NCBI GenBank assembly: GCA_945643635.1
Contig: CALZFC010000139.1
Coordinates: 20,001 to 84,000, forward strand
Length of the DNA: 64,000 bases
Direction: 5' to 3'
Origin: Allodiplogaster sudhausi
Taxonomy: Eukaryota; Nematoda; Chromadorea; Rhabditida; Diplogasteridae
Of this stretch, positions 23,703 through 35,330 are shown piece after piece (within the stretch, counting starts at the first letter, position 1; every line of letters starts with the position of its first letter). The notes under the pieces are model-generated. The model was not told the DNA's origin. It saw nothing but the letters and a program-made list of their open reading frames with translations, and did not search any database. The translations under genes and the position numbers were made by a program.

Positions 23703-25448
23703 TACCTGCATCGGGTGTCTCCTTGAATCGGATGGACGCGTATCGTGGCTGATGTGGCCGCGCCGTTAGGTGGACGAGCACGGAAGAGTGGAGTGCTCGC
23801 GGCCAACGAGAAAAGAGGATCTGGAGTTTCGAGTTTCGGATAATTTTTTTTTCTTTACTACTCTTCGAGTAGGTTTTTACGTGTTTCGGGAAAGGTGTTT
23901 TTGTGTATAGAGTAGCTTAATTTCCATCTTTCGACTTTGTTTTTGTCGCACTTCGACTGGGGTTTTTTGCTTCAGGTATAGACTTTCATTGCTTGGGCTG
24001 TTATTTCTCCGGGAGTGCCGGAGCCGAAAGTGATAGAATAAACCAAAAAAACCCATTCGGTCACATTTCAATTTCCAGCCAGAAAAGATTATTAAAGTGA
24101 CTCAACTGAGACTCGTACAAACTCTTACTTTTCAATTCTTTTAGCTTCCGAAAGCTGCTCCGAATTTCTTAGCACATCCACCGTTGTCAACGGTGCGCTA
24201 ACCTTGAAGAAAGAAAACGAAGCAAAAAAGAAACACATTTGTTGAAAGCTGCCGGATAATCAATAAACCTATATCTGCAAAACCATTTTTTTAAATTAAT
24301 AATAAATGTATATTGTATTGAACGGAAGTCATACAACAAGCTGAATGTTGTGTCCGGGCGTGGTCGCGTTCATCTGAAAGGCGCACGTAATGAACGCGTT
24401 GCCGGTGTACAACAGCCGCTGCTCACTTTCATTGGCCGTCAGGAACGGATACGGACAAAGAAGCATCGAGCCTGTTCAGAGAGGATAATCAGCAAAAAAA
24501 ATTACAGCTTTAATATTTTCGCACGATTTGTATGGAGCCCAAATTCGGCTTCGAAATAACTCGGCTTGGTTGATAACGTTGGATATTTCTGAAAAACAGA
24601 AGATTAAATTGTATTTTTAAAAAATATTAAAAAACAAACTATTTGTAAGTAAATAATAACAATAATGTAATGTTTGTGAAACAAAGTAATAATGCAGGCA
24701 TGTTGGTTACAAATAAAGTAGGTAGATTTCTTATATTGCTGAACACGACGAGGAGGCCAGTGTCGCGCGCATTCATCAGCGGGCGAACAGATGGTCAAAA
24801 TGGTCTATATATATATAAACAAAATGTATTATGACCATTTTGAATTTTTACTGATAAAAAAAAGAGTTTGTTTAGAAATACATTTTTTATTGTTTAAGTG
24901 TTTATTAACATCATTAAAGGGTTTGACGACACAACGGAATTATGATCCAATAAAAGTGCACATCCGTAGCCGGTTCCCTGATTTTTGGTCACCTGATTTT
25001 TTTTTCTTGGGAATCAGCCACCCAATAATCGCTTGACCAAATCATCAAAAAAATTGACCAGAATCAAGTTTCTACCGTGGCCACAGTACGTATTTCATAT
25101 TTTTCCTCACCTCGCCTTGGCGACCGTCTTCCGATGGCCATCATCGATGATGTAGTCGTAAACATCGATCGAGACGCCCCACTGCAGTCTCAACTCGTGG
25201 AAGAAGAGCAGCACGAGATGGCCGCCCGCAGACGGCGAACGCTCGAGCTGCAAAGAGGATATCCATTGAAGGTAATGGATATCACGTATTCTACGGTCTC
25301 GCTATTTTACAGATTGATAACGGATCTCAACACTTTCGAGCTGGTAACGGTTGTCAAGTACGCATCTTGCACCTCACGGCGAATATAATAGCAATTGTTG
25401 GGCGGGCCTATTTCCGGCCTATTTCCAATGAGCATTGATCATGCTCAT

Positions 25449-25497
25449 TATTGTTACTGAAAATAAGCATATCAATGATCATTTTCAGTAACAATGA
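25449..25497. repeat. Inverted repeat in intron 2 of the pseudogene copy
   Basis: ATTGTTACTGAAAAT is followed after 16 nt by its reverse complement ATTTTCAGTAACAAT, giving a 15-bp stem. It is absent from the intact copy's intron. Confidence 0.7.
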
Positions 25498-26351
25498 CGC
25501 ATGGGCGACAGGAAAGAGTTCGACTTTTGATTTAATCTTTAAAGAGAATATAATTATTGAAATTTAATGTTTAAATAACTGTTTATTCACTTGTGTTATT
25601 GAGTTTTTTTAATAATGAAGATTGGACTACTGATCAGACTGAAATAATAATTCAGACAAAATTGGTGGAAGTTCACTGGGACGATCACCTCGTATTCAAA
25701 TTTGAATCGCGTGCAGTTGCCTTGGTTGCTCTTGAAGGCGCGCTCGTTGGCCAGGTCGTCTGTCCGGAAGACGGTCGAGCCGAAGCAGGACGCCTTTTCA
25801 GCTTCATCGATGGCTGTTCCTTTCCCGTCGTCGCCTCCTTGCGCTAAGGTGACTTAAGAAAGGTGATTCATAATATTAAAAATTTTTTTTCATAGATTGT
25901 CAAATTGTATTAACAGAAAAATCTTGGTATAGAGAACAATTTACCTGCTGCTCAGACGTAGATAAACAGAAGTAAAAGTGTGCTTAGCGTCCGATGAAGC
26001 ATCCAAAGGCGCTTTTATTGTATGATCTAAAAATAATATCTAAAATAACCAAGTTACAGAAAGTAGTAGTTTGTGGATATGTACATCCAGTAGATAAGCT
26101 AGTCTCAACTAAAGGAGAGATCTAGCGAGATGGAGGAAGAGATGAGAGATGGAAAGAAGAAAAGATGAGAAGGTAGAGAGAACAAATGAAAGATGTGGAG
26201 AGCCAGAGATAAAGAGAAAGAGTTCACCAAAGAACGATATATGTAAGAGCGTTTAGTGGAACGTTATAAACAACCACATCAATCACATCACACGCCTGCA
26301 GGTGACATTCAGCCTCTTGGAAGCCAATGCTCATCGGGTGTTTATATCAAT

Positions 26352-26392
26352 AAAGCCCGCTTACTTTGCCATCGTCAAAGTAAGCGGGCTTT
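26352..26392. repeat. Perfect 17-bp hairpin with 7-nt loop
   Basis: The left arm AAAGCCCGCTTACTTTG pairs with the right arm CAAAGTAAGCGGGCTTT around CCATCGT. It sits upstream of the pseudogene start, in sequence otherwise homologous to 16190-16240, where no hairpin exists. Confidence 0.85.
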
Positions 26393-26399
26393 GTTTATG

Positions 26400-29180
26400 G
26401 CCTGTAATATTGATAGCGAATATACTTTACTAAATACTTACGTGCACATTTATCAATTGAAGTGAATAAGAGTAAACTTCCTCAATAACGGCATCTGGTT
26501 TGTCTGTATACGATTAATTGACTGAAAAAAAATTATGTCAAGAGTACTTCTGAATAGTATGCATGGGGAAACGCTTGGTAGACTTTCTTTAATGTTTTGT
26601 CGTTGGAAGGAAAAGGTAGACTCGCATTAAAAATATGAATATAAATTACATATTTGCAAATGTAGTTCCTCCTTGTTATTCGGGTAAATGTTAATTTTTT
26701 TGTTTCTTATTTTTTTCGTATTCAGCAAACCTGATTAATGAAGTTTGTATCAGGATCAAGATACAGATCGATCCGGCAAGTCCTGCCCGACTTTTCAATG
26801 CATGATTGGCTATTTTGTGTTCGAGTTAATAAAGATGTCCGAAGAAAAGTATAATTCTCAAATTCATAAGCTTACATTTAAATGTTAATGTCCTCATCTT
26901 ACTGCTTTTCCAGCCACAAAAGCAGATAACGTCACAAAATAGGCTTGAGTGGTCGACTCCTTTAATGAACTGACCATGTTTGTTCTCCTCATCAGCATCA
27001 TTTCAACCATAAGATCCAAATATGTATTTTCTGCCGTATAGTTCGTGATGAACATAAAATCGCCGTCTTTCTGTCGTGTGCTAAAGCAGTGTTAGCCTTG
27101 GTAATGACCACTCTTATTTCGCATACGTATGAAGTTATTTACAACGAATGCTGAAGAAATCATAATAAACGGGGTGAGGGTTACAAGACATCAAAAAACC
27201 AAAGATGTAATGTGTGTGAGTATGTTTCAGACCTCAACGATGCACTTTGTGTAGCAAAAAAGCTATGATTCTTTGGCCGTCCCGGTGGAGGAAGCATATA
27301 CTTTTCGTAACAAGATTATATTGAATGCCCTCTTGATTATATTTGCAATTGGTGTGTGCAGCTTCCGAGTTGATTAGTGGTGGAAATATATGTACATTTG
27401 TGTTCGAAAAGGCATCAGCTTTAGCCAGCTGCGCAGTAATTGCAGATATTGCATTTGCATGCATGTAAAGGATACCCTTTAGTGAATACGAAATGACTAT
27501 AACATGGGACAGTAGCTCGACAGAGAGAGAGAAAGAAAGAGTGTGGTAGAGAGAGAGAGAGAGAAAGATGGATAGAGAGTGAGATAGTGAGAGCAAGAGT
27601 AAGAGTTAGAGAGTGAGAGAAAGATTGAGGGATTGAAAGAAAGGAAGAGAGCGAGATCTCGAATGTAGGAAAAAAACTTTTAATCTGCAGATGTTGGCCT
27701 CGTTTCGACATCGTCGTAATATATTTTGTGACAATTTAGTTTTTGTTGCGCATGGATTATTGCCAAGTCACTAGCATGCCTGTGAAATGTTTGTATATGC
27801 ATAGTCTTCATCTGTCCAAATATACAAAAGGGTAAGTAAATTTATCTAATCACATTAAAAGTTTATAAACATATTTTTTCTTTCTCTCTCTCTCTCGAGT
27901 TGTGATAATGTCTAGGCTCACCTAATGGTTGAGAGCGACCACCCAAGATTATTTTTTTAATAACTAATAAGGAAAACAATTTAATGAGCCCCACTTCTTA
28001 TTAATGACTTCTTATTAGATCACTGTTTAAAGTGAATCAAAAACAAAATATATTCCTAATGTGTCTCTCTCTCCTTGTGATGTTTGGCTACAACACATTT
28101 CCTCGAATAGGTAAGTATGTAGCATAAGAGCCTAATGCAACAACTCAACTGTTTGCATAATTCATAGGCATGAGCGAGAGAGACATGAGGCAGAATGTAG
28201 TACAAAATCAGATAAAATAAGCGGCAAAAAGGAAGAAGCAAGGATGTCGATATAGCGTTGCGATTAGTTAAAGATAATAATTTTAAATCAAGCTGAGCTC
28301 TCAATGAGAGGGGATATGATTTTTAATGAGAACATAGTTTACAAAGCTTATCAGGCAGTCTCTTCCTAGAATCGGCAATCTTGTTACAATATGTTGAAAG
28401 GTCACCATTAGCTCATAGTTTGAAATTAATTGTTAAGCATAAAAGTTAACGTTCACTTCGTTCAGATATTTTTTCCATAGAAAAGATACAATGTTAGCCT
28501 AGATCATTCCAGCATTCAAGTCAGTATTTAAAGCCGGAAAAGTGAGAAGTGCATTTATTAAATGAGCACAATAGTGGCATCCCAGACGGTTTTTTTTGCT
28601 GACTATTACGGTATCTTGCTAAATATCAGGATGTATGTAATTTTGCTTCTTTTGACTGTCCCAACATTATAACAACAACGTTTAACTTATGACGAGTTGT
28701 CTTCAACTCTTGAGAGCGTTTGTTCATGACAAAATGTTGAGCATACAATTAGGCAGTATACATATGCTCCATTCGCTCTCCCCCCCCCCCCTCCACTTGC
28801 AAATGGAAAATCTACCTTACTCTAATTATCATCCTACATTCATGAACGTTGATCATCTTACAATTAGCGCTTTATTATTTCTCATATCAAAGCCAGATTT
28901 TCCTTATCTCCTTGTTTTCTCTTGGTACTTCTTCCCTTTATTTGATGTCTGTCACTAGAAAGTCATGTTAACTTCCTGCTTACATCTTCATATGCGTAAT
29001 ATATATTTGCATAGATGTTTTAGTGGATTTTGGCGCAGATGTTTTTTTATAAGAATATGTATTATGCGTGCCCTAACTTTGAAATAAGGGAGAAAGAGAT
29101 GTCAAAATGTAGTCTTTTTTGAATGTTGAAGGCATTGTCGTGGGTATGAGCCAAGTAGCTAAAGAAATACTTTTTTTGAT
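26400..29180. other. Intergenic region, no supported gene
   Basis: AT-rich sequence with short GA tracts near 27520-27660 and 27879-27897 and a run of C at 28780-28790. Open frames here lack splice logic, composition shift or family features. Nothing else was recognised. Confidence 0.5.
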
Positions 29181-29183
29181 GGT

Positions 29184-29253
29184 GTAGCTCATTGGTAGAG
29201 CAGCCGAGCGACCCATGAGCGATTGGGTCCCGAGATCGAATCCCGGGACCTCC
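29184..29253 (+). other. tRNA-like sequence (tRNA pseudogene or tRNA-derived SINE head)
   Basis: It has a good A-box region (TAGCTCATTGGTAGAGC, with a GCTC/GAGC D-stem) and B-box (ATCGAATCC inside a mostly paired T-arm). The predicted acceptor stem pairs at only about 4 of 7 positions and the anticodon arm does not fold, so a functional tRNA is unlikely. It lies 50 bp upstream of the chemoreceptor start and could act as an internal pol III promoter remnant. Confidence 0.55.
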
Positions 29254-29303
29254 AACGCTTTTGTCCAATCTCATTCGCTTCAGTGTTGACAAGGCGATCA
29301 ATA

Positions 29304-32300
29304 ATGTCCGGAGGATTCGCACCGAACACCGCCGTCGAGCTCTGCTTCTTGGCCGCCTCTTTCCTGTCGCTTCTCGTCGTTGCCATCGTCATATTGTGCA
29401 CGCAGAAGTTGCACACAAATTGCAAGTTAGACTTTTTCTTTTTTCTGGGACATTTGAGCTCAATGTCAGTCATATTGAAAGCTACTACTTTCAGGTTCGA
29501 TTTCTAAATAGCAAGTAAGCCATACGGCTTTTGCCCAACTATGCGTGGAAATAGGATGAATGTATTTTTTTTTGTTCTTTCCAATTGATTCTAAATTAAC
29601 CTTTGATTTTTTCGCTTTTTATAAAGCAATCAGAATGAAACAAACACTTTAAAAACCAATTGCTGTAAGAAAGGTGATGAGAAAGCAAAAAAGTCTCTCT
29701 AATCAAGAGTCGCCCTGCTCACGTGGCTCTCATGCTGCTTTGCAATCATCGTCAATCACGCTGCATACGTTGTATGGCAGTACTCGACGGGGAATCAGAT
29801 GGCGCTCGTGCAGCCGACGGGTAGGCAGGCGTAAATATACATCATTTGAAAATATAAAACAGAGAGAGAGAGAGATATTTTTACGAAACACATGTGTTTT
29901 CTCTGTTGCCATAGGCTTTCTCTCGTACACTTATTTAAACACTCGATTTGACGTCGATTATATATTTATCGACATCAAAATTATTTGATTACTTGAAATA
30001 TCGATTGATTCTCAATAAAACATCGACTACTCACTAATTATTCTTTCATTGTACGAGTTAATGAATCCGCCTAAATATCTCTGTTATCTTCTGTCAATCC
30101 TTCATCCCTAAGAAATAGATATAGATTTTTTCCCTGAAATATAGATTGATTCCTTTTGAATTATTGATTGATTCTCAATGATATATCAATTGATTCTCAA
30201 TGAAATATCTCATTGATTCCGAGAAGATGAATCCGTCTTCCTCTACGTGCGCACCTTCTGCCTCGGGTTCGCGCCGCTCGCCGTCTGCATCGTCGTCTTC
30301 GAGCGATGTGCCGCGCTCCTCGCGCTCTCCGCGACGCACGCTCGCCCCACGCCACTCGCCGCCGCCATCACGACAGCGGTTATTTAATCAATTAGTTAAT
30401 TAATTAGTTATTTAAACTTAACAGATTTAATTTATGTATTGATATTGCTTATTTATTAATACAACATCTATTAGTTTACTAGCAATTTTTTTTATTCAGC
30501 ATTCGTCCCAGCAAGTATGCAACTTTCGGTTCTATTTTTTTTCTAATTTATCAGATTAAAAAGATGAAATATTTCGCGAAACAGAATTGATATGGTGGTT
30601 TTGAGAGCGAGCCTTTCTATATACTTGTCGAGCGAAAGTCGAGTATTTAATAAACTCCAGCAATTGCTTTGAAGAATTAGTACAAATGTATACACAAAAT
30701 CAAATAATGCTTTTAGATTGTCATCAGCTGCCTTTTCGCGTACATTCGAGGTTTGATTACTTTCTTCTCCATTATATTTAAAAGAAATATATATATGACG
30801 CGATTTGCGAGAGTATCCAAATGGCCGGGGACCCGGCCAAAATCGACTGGCTTTGATTTTGTTCAAAAGTTCCTCACAGGTGTTTTCTGGTATGAGGAAT
30901 CGATTGGAAGTGGTCTAGTCATCAGAAAATGTCTCTTTAGTTCGTTATGAGGGCTTGAATTATTGGGCAAGCCGCGTCTGGAGGCGAGTTGGATGCACGT
31001 CTGAGCTCAGTGCGCCGCTGTTTGTTGAGATATAGACATGAAATTTTGCATCCTAATAGGCAAGATATTGCTCTAAACAACAACAAAATAAAAAAGTGAA
31101 AATGTCCAACTTTCAATTTGTTATAGATTTTTATTTTTGATGGAGCATAGACAACGTATTTCTCATTTTAGTAGAACCGAACCTATACAGCTGTATAGAG
31201 CATGAAAAGAGCTTTCGAATGGTCTATTGGGTTCAGGAAACTTAGGATGCGCTGAAGTTTCCAGATCGATTAACCCGGAGTGGCAGTGCAAATAAGCACA
31301 TCCGCGGCTTAGAAGAAGTACTTCAGAATCATTTTCGTATGCCGAAACATACACCACACGAAAGAACGTGAAATTTGCTTCAAGCTGAACCCCTTACAAT
31401 AAAATCCCGAACCTATGATGTTTTGTTATAAATCAAAAGACTAGGGCATCTACTTATAACAATTCTTCAAGGAAATATGCTAAAAAAATAATTGGAATAT
31501 TCTAATTCGGATAAACTAAAAATATGGATTATTGGGCGCAATGAAAAGGACACTACCAGCATAATATTTATTGCTTATAACAAAAAATACTAGACTTGAA
31601 AGATTATTGAAAGGTGTTCAGCATGTAGCAAATTTCACGCTCTTTCTTATGTTGTATGTTTGGACGTGCGAAAATGATTATGAAGTGCTGTTTTGCAGTG
31701 CCGCTCAGGGATAATCGACTAGGAAACTTCAACGCATCCTAAGTTTGTTAAACCGAATAGTCCATTCGAAAGCTCTTTTCATGCTCTATAAATCTGTATA
31801 GGTTCGGTTCTACTAAAATGAGAAATACGTTGTCTGTGCTCCCTCAAACATAAAAATCTATAACAAATAGAAATTTGGACATTTTCACTTTTTTTATTTT
31901 GTTGTTGTTTAGAGCAATATCTTGCCTATTAGGATGCAAAATTTCATGTCCATATCTCAACAAACTGCAGCGCACTGAGCTCAGACGTGCATCCAACTCG
32001 CCTCCAGACGCGGCGAGCAGAATAATTCAAGCCTTCATAGCAGAAGAGAAAGTCATTTTCAGATGCCCTGACCACGCCCAATCGATTCCTGATACCAAAA
32101 AGTACCTAAAATGAACTTTTGAACAAATTCCAAGCTGCACGATTTTTTCAGGGTCCCCGGGCAGCTTGATTCTTTTTGATTCTCTCGCAAATCGCGTCAT
32201 ATGTAGCTAGAAGTAAAACATTTAAAGGTGTCATCATATAAACTCATGAGAATATTTATATTCAGCTAGCAACAGCAGAATGGAATGTTTAGTTCGAAAT

Positions 32301-34172
32301 CTTGTTCGAAAGTATTTCATTTCAACTCCTATCGTTATAGTTCACTTTGGTAACACTTTATGCTAACCATAAGAGTGTATTTTAGGCGAGAACTTTGTCG
32401 GTTCACGCGTACTCACGATTGCGACAACTCTCTTCGATGTGTGCATGATCGTGGTATTGCTAGAGTGCACTTTTGTTGACCTTTTGAGGACATTTTACAT
32501 TAAAGATGACGAGCCAAGTGAAAAGAGACCGAGAGAAAGCGAGAGAGAGAGAGACAGACAGAGAGAATGACGAATTACACAGATATAAGAGAGGACAAGG
32601 GAGGAAAGCAGTAAACTTCTAGAAATGTTCATGCAGCAGTAATGAAAGTGCAAGGATACAATTATCAATTAGTAGATGCCCGAAGTTCATTCTTAAAGGA
32701 GCAATGGACTGAATAATTAACATATGATTTTATGAACGTGTTTATTCGCATCTGTCTCAAACATTATTCTAGAAAGTTTGAAACATTTTTGTCTACTTGG
32801 TACTAAGCTAAACTCGTGCATAATTTCTTTTTTCTAGTACAAAAATTTTTTTTACCTCCTTTTTCACACGCTCTCTATCCAGAAGAAGGGCAAACTATTT
32901 GAGGGTACGGATTTAAAATAGTCCTAATGTGCCACTGTAGATTCATTCAGTGCATGGTTCTTGAAAATAAGTAATTAAGGTTTTCAATTTTTTAGGTCAG
33001 CAAACTGTTATACAAACGCAGCTCGGAGCTCTTCCTTCAAAAGGCACGCATGAGCATTGACCTTTCCAGTAAATACCAGGTACGGTAAGAAGGAGCGATT
33101 TCGTGGTGGGACCCTATTAGTCTTGATCTGCAACTCTGAAGACTCATACACTGTGTTTCTTGCATTATTGGAAAAAAAGATATCAAGGCACTTTTTTAAA
33201 CTGAACTTTAAAAGAGAAAATAAAGAAGTAAAGCAGTAAAAGGTGCTCGAAACTGTACCGTAGTATATTTGAACTTTTTTTTTTCACAATCACATCCTTT
33301 CTCACACTCCTGTCAGTCAAAATGGAGTTTTTGGTGCTCCTTTAAGATGCTCGAAGTGTGCGAGTTCAGCAAGGCTCTCCTGCCCATTTGCACGATAAAC
33401 GGCGTGATCAGAAGCTTCGCGCTCATTCCAATGTACATCAACATGTTCAATCTGAAGATTCCATACTTCTTGAATCTCTTCGTCTACCACATGGTGAGAA
33501 ACGCACACATTACCGATATTACGAAATGTATATTATGATTCGTTGTATAAGTCGACCATGCGGTAATGTGTACTGTATATTGAAGAAAAACAATTTACAG
33601 TTAATTCCGTCATTTCCACTGTTACGGATTATTCTGTAACTTCCAAGTTTATGGAATATTCCGTAACTTTCAGGTGTACACTGTGAACTGCTTGTTGTGC
33701 ATGCTTCTACTCATCTTTGGCTTTCGTCTAATGCGCGAAAAGCTCTATGAGATATTCTTGCCGACTATATTCAGGTAAGCGACAATATATTTAAAAAAAC
33801 GTCAATTAAGCAGCTTACTTGCCAACAAAGGCAATGATTCAAATTTTTACTTGAAATTAATAATATGTTTTGTGGTGATTGCTTCCATTATTTAAACTCT
33901 TGCATAATAAAAATGCTAAAACTCTAAACTTGAATTTGGATTTTGCTTTCCTAGTAAGCATTAGAATTAAATTGGAAAATTACATGAAAAATTAATAGAT
34001 TTTTTTTTACAATAACAAAATTTTATTTGTTGCGCATTATGCAGGCAAGAGAATTAAATATTCGAGTAAAAATACAACACCTAGGAGGCAGAGCCAGACA
34101 GCGCCACTTCGACTGGATGCCAATGAAGAAGCCGCTGTATACTTTAATCAATTTGCTGACGCTTGGCATTAG
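29304..34172 (+). CDS. Sre/Sra-like seven-transmembrane chemoreceptor, possibly broken
   Basis: Exons: 29304-29425, 29708-29820, 30227-30378, 32386-32474, 32996-33079, 33347-33493, 33674-33774, 34045-34172. TM1 is AVELCFLAASFLSLLVVAIV followed by LHTNCK; TM2 is TWLSCCFAIIVNHAAYVVW; TM3 ends in FERCAALLALS; a TM5 segment (FDVCMIVVLLECTF) runs into SKLLYKR and LSSKYQ; TM6-7 are in the next two exons; the C-terminus has DANEEAAVYFNQF and a final W. ER-A after TM3, an L-S-x-[RK]-YQ loop and a YF-W tail are features I associate with the nematode Sre family of chemosensory receptors. Two problems: the TM4 exon was not found between 30378 and 32386, where a 1.4 kb foldback element sits, and the last exon is one base out of phase, since the spliced frame would stop after four codons. 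It is either a young pseudogene or the sequence has an indel. Confidence 0.65.
30795..32200. mobile_element. Foldback element, 1.4 kb, long inverted arms
   Basis: Begins ATGACGCGATTTGCGAGAG and ends with its reverse complement. Arms of several hundred bases match in inverted orientation (for example AGGATGCAAAATTTCATGTC on the right against its complement near 31045-31065, and GGTTCGGTTCTACTAAAATG against its complement near 31170-31190). No coding capacity. It lies within an intron of the chemoreceptor gene where the TM4 exon is expected. Confidence 0.8.
32690..32960. repeat. Decayed copy of the 20646-20861 TTAA element
   Basis: Starts TTAAAGGAGCAATGGACTGA and shares AACATATGATTTTATGAACG, TATTCGCATCTGTCT and TAAAATAGTCCTAATGT with the copy at 20646-20861. 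The right end is no longer a clean CTTTAA. Confidence 0.55.
33280..33346 (+). repeat. Dispersed repeat whose 3' end forms a splice acceptor
   Basis: Carries the recurring string GAGTTTTTGGTGCTCCTTTAAG; the final AG (33345-33346) is directly followed by the chemoreceptor exon at 33347 reading MLEVCEFSK. The same GCTCCTTTAA end appears at 6904-6913, 17114-17123, 35081-35089, 62990-63001 and 63213-63222. Confidence 0.6.
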
Positions 34173-34668
34173 TCATATATGTACATACATACTAATACCT
34201 ATTGTGAAATAAATATCAATTTTGTAATCAATTTGTTTTTGCGATCACACCACACAGCACCTAGTTGTCTCAGTTTTCCATCTTTTCAGCGTGATCTTTC
34301 AACTTCTTTCACACACCCGTAATATACATAGATTTGAGCAATAAAACATTTATTGACGATTTAACATTGACATGGAAAAAAGCTATCACAACATGCATGC
34401 GTACGATGTTGGTTTGGAGTTATAGCAACGATTTTACTTTGGTGATAGAAGTGGAGAAAGACACGAAAAGCATGTCTAAAATGGAGGCGGGACAAAACAA
34501 AAACGTTCAGCGAAGCCGACTACCGAAGGGAAATGAAGGAGAATTCAATTTTGAGTCAAAATATTGCACTATTTTGAAATGTCCATGCGTGCAATCCCCA
34601 GCGTTAAACTATCTGCACTGTTAGAATTTTTTGCGCTATTTTTGCGGATTGTATGCCCGAAATGAACA

Positions 34669-35089
34669 TTAAAGGAACTATGCATGGAGTTTAGAAGCCG
34701 CTTGTGAAAAACTAACGTTTGAATTCACGCATGATATTGTAAAAAGTTTTGGCGGTAAGTAAGCACAGTATCCATCACAACAAACTACACTTGTGAGTCT
34801 TTTTCTCTCTGCCTCTCTTCTTTTCCATCGAATCTCAAGCATGGCTTGCCGCTTCGCACCCAGTTATCAACTTCTTTCTGATAGAATGAGGGTGGCATGG
34901 GGAGAAAATAGGCAAGGGGTGATGACGTCACTCCCTAAATTGTACAGTACAACGTGAGGGAAATCTGGTTTTTCTCCTCAGGGCCCCTTCAGGATGCATT
35001 CTTACTTTTCCTAAGGATGTTTCTAGTTGGGCCGGATAGTATTTTCGAAAACACAGCAGCATTATAATCTCCATGGATAGCTCCTTTAA
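34669..35089. mobile_element. TTAA-flanked MITE, 421 bp
   Basis: Left end TTAAAGGAACTATGCATGGA and reverse-complemented right end TTAAAGGAGCTATCCATGGA are inverted copies with only a few mismatches, and both termini are TTAA. No coding capacity. Confidence 0.75.
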
Positions 35090-35109
35090 GGTTTATTATT
35101 CGGTTTTAT

Positions 35110-35330
35110 TACGAACGACGTTGAGACACGCTACTCTCTCGTGAGCATCTTATCTTGTGGCATTTCAGCCTTCGAAATAAGAAACTATCGATAGCTAGCA
35201 GATGCCAGTAATATTGACAGCCAGCGATTGTGCCGGTGAATGCAACGAGTATACAACGATAGAAACCGCCGCAAGATTTGTTAGCCAACTTCGAGGTCTT
35301 TTTATTTACCATTAGTGAACGATACGATGG
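35110..35330 (-). other. Coding-like fragment, hydrophobic, unassigned
   Basis: On the minus strand a segment reads SCGGFYRCILVAF, then TIAGCQYYWHLL and FLFRRLKCHK with plausible composition. It might be a further exon of the degenerate gene at 35403-43631, but neither splice sites nor frame could be established. Confidence 0.25.

Larger units (their letters stand above)
17267..26002 (-). pseudogene. Tandem duplicate of the multi-CUB-like gene, degenerate
   Basis: Exon remnants match the 7046-15872 gene one for one: 26002-25945, 25852-25689, 25247-25111, 24804-24735, 24588-24525, 24471-24335, 24202-24129, 23820-23706, 22669-22566, 22103-21982, 21604-21468, 21295-21246, 21137-21055, 19539-19437, 18878-18815, 18572-18437, 17668-17566 and 17463-17267. 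Lesions compared with the intact copy: nonsense TGA (Gly to stop) in the signal-peptide exon at 25954-25952; nonsense TGA (Arg to stop) in exon 4 at 24797-24795; exon 4 donor GT changed to AT at 24734-24733; a net 7-nt frameshifting loss near 23780-23800 in exon 8 that leads to a stop; exon 15 acceptor displaced by one base at 18879; exon 17 truncated into a stop at 17568-17566; exons 18-19 absent. The remaining exons are open. The first Cys of the ECKC pair is Ser. It may still be transcribed, but cannot give the full protein. Confidence 0.88.

Noticed and set aside
24958..25080. Possible third MULE-like element (words GGTCACCTGATTTTT and TTGACCAAATCATC)
   Set aside because: Some inverted similarity to the 51662-52257 element ends, but no target duplication and no clear termini could be found.
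28056..28958. Hydrophobic open frames that might be receptor fragments
   Set aside because: No splice sites, family motifs or composition shift; consistent with chance in AT-rich DNA.
29184..29253. Functional tRNA gene
   Set aside because: Good A and B boxes but the acceptor stem and anticodon arm do not pair; kept only as a tRNA-like sequence.
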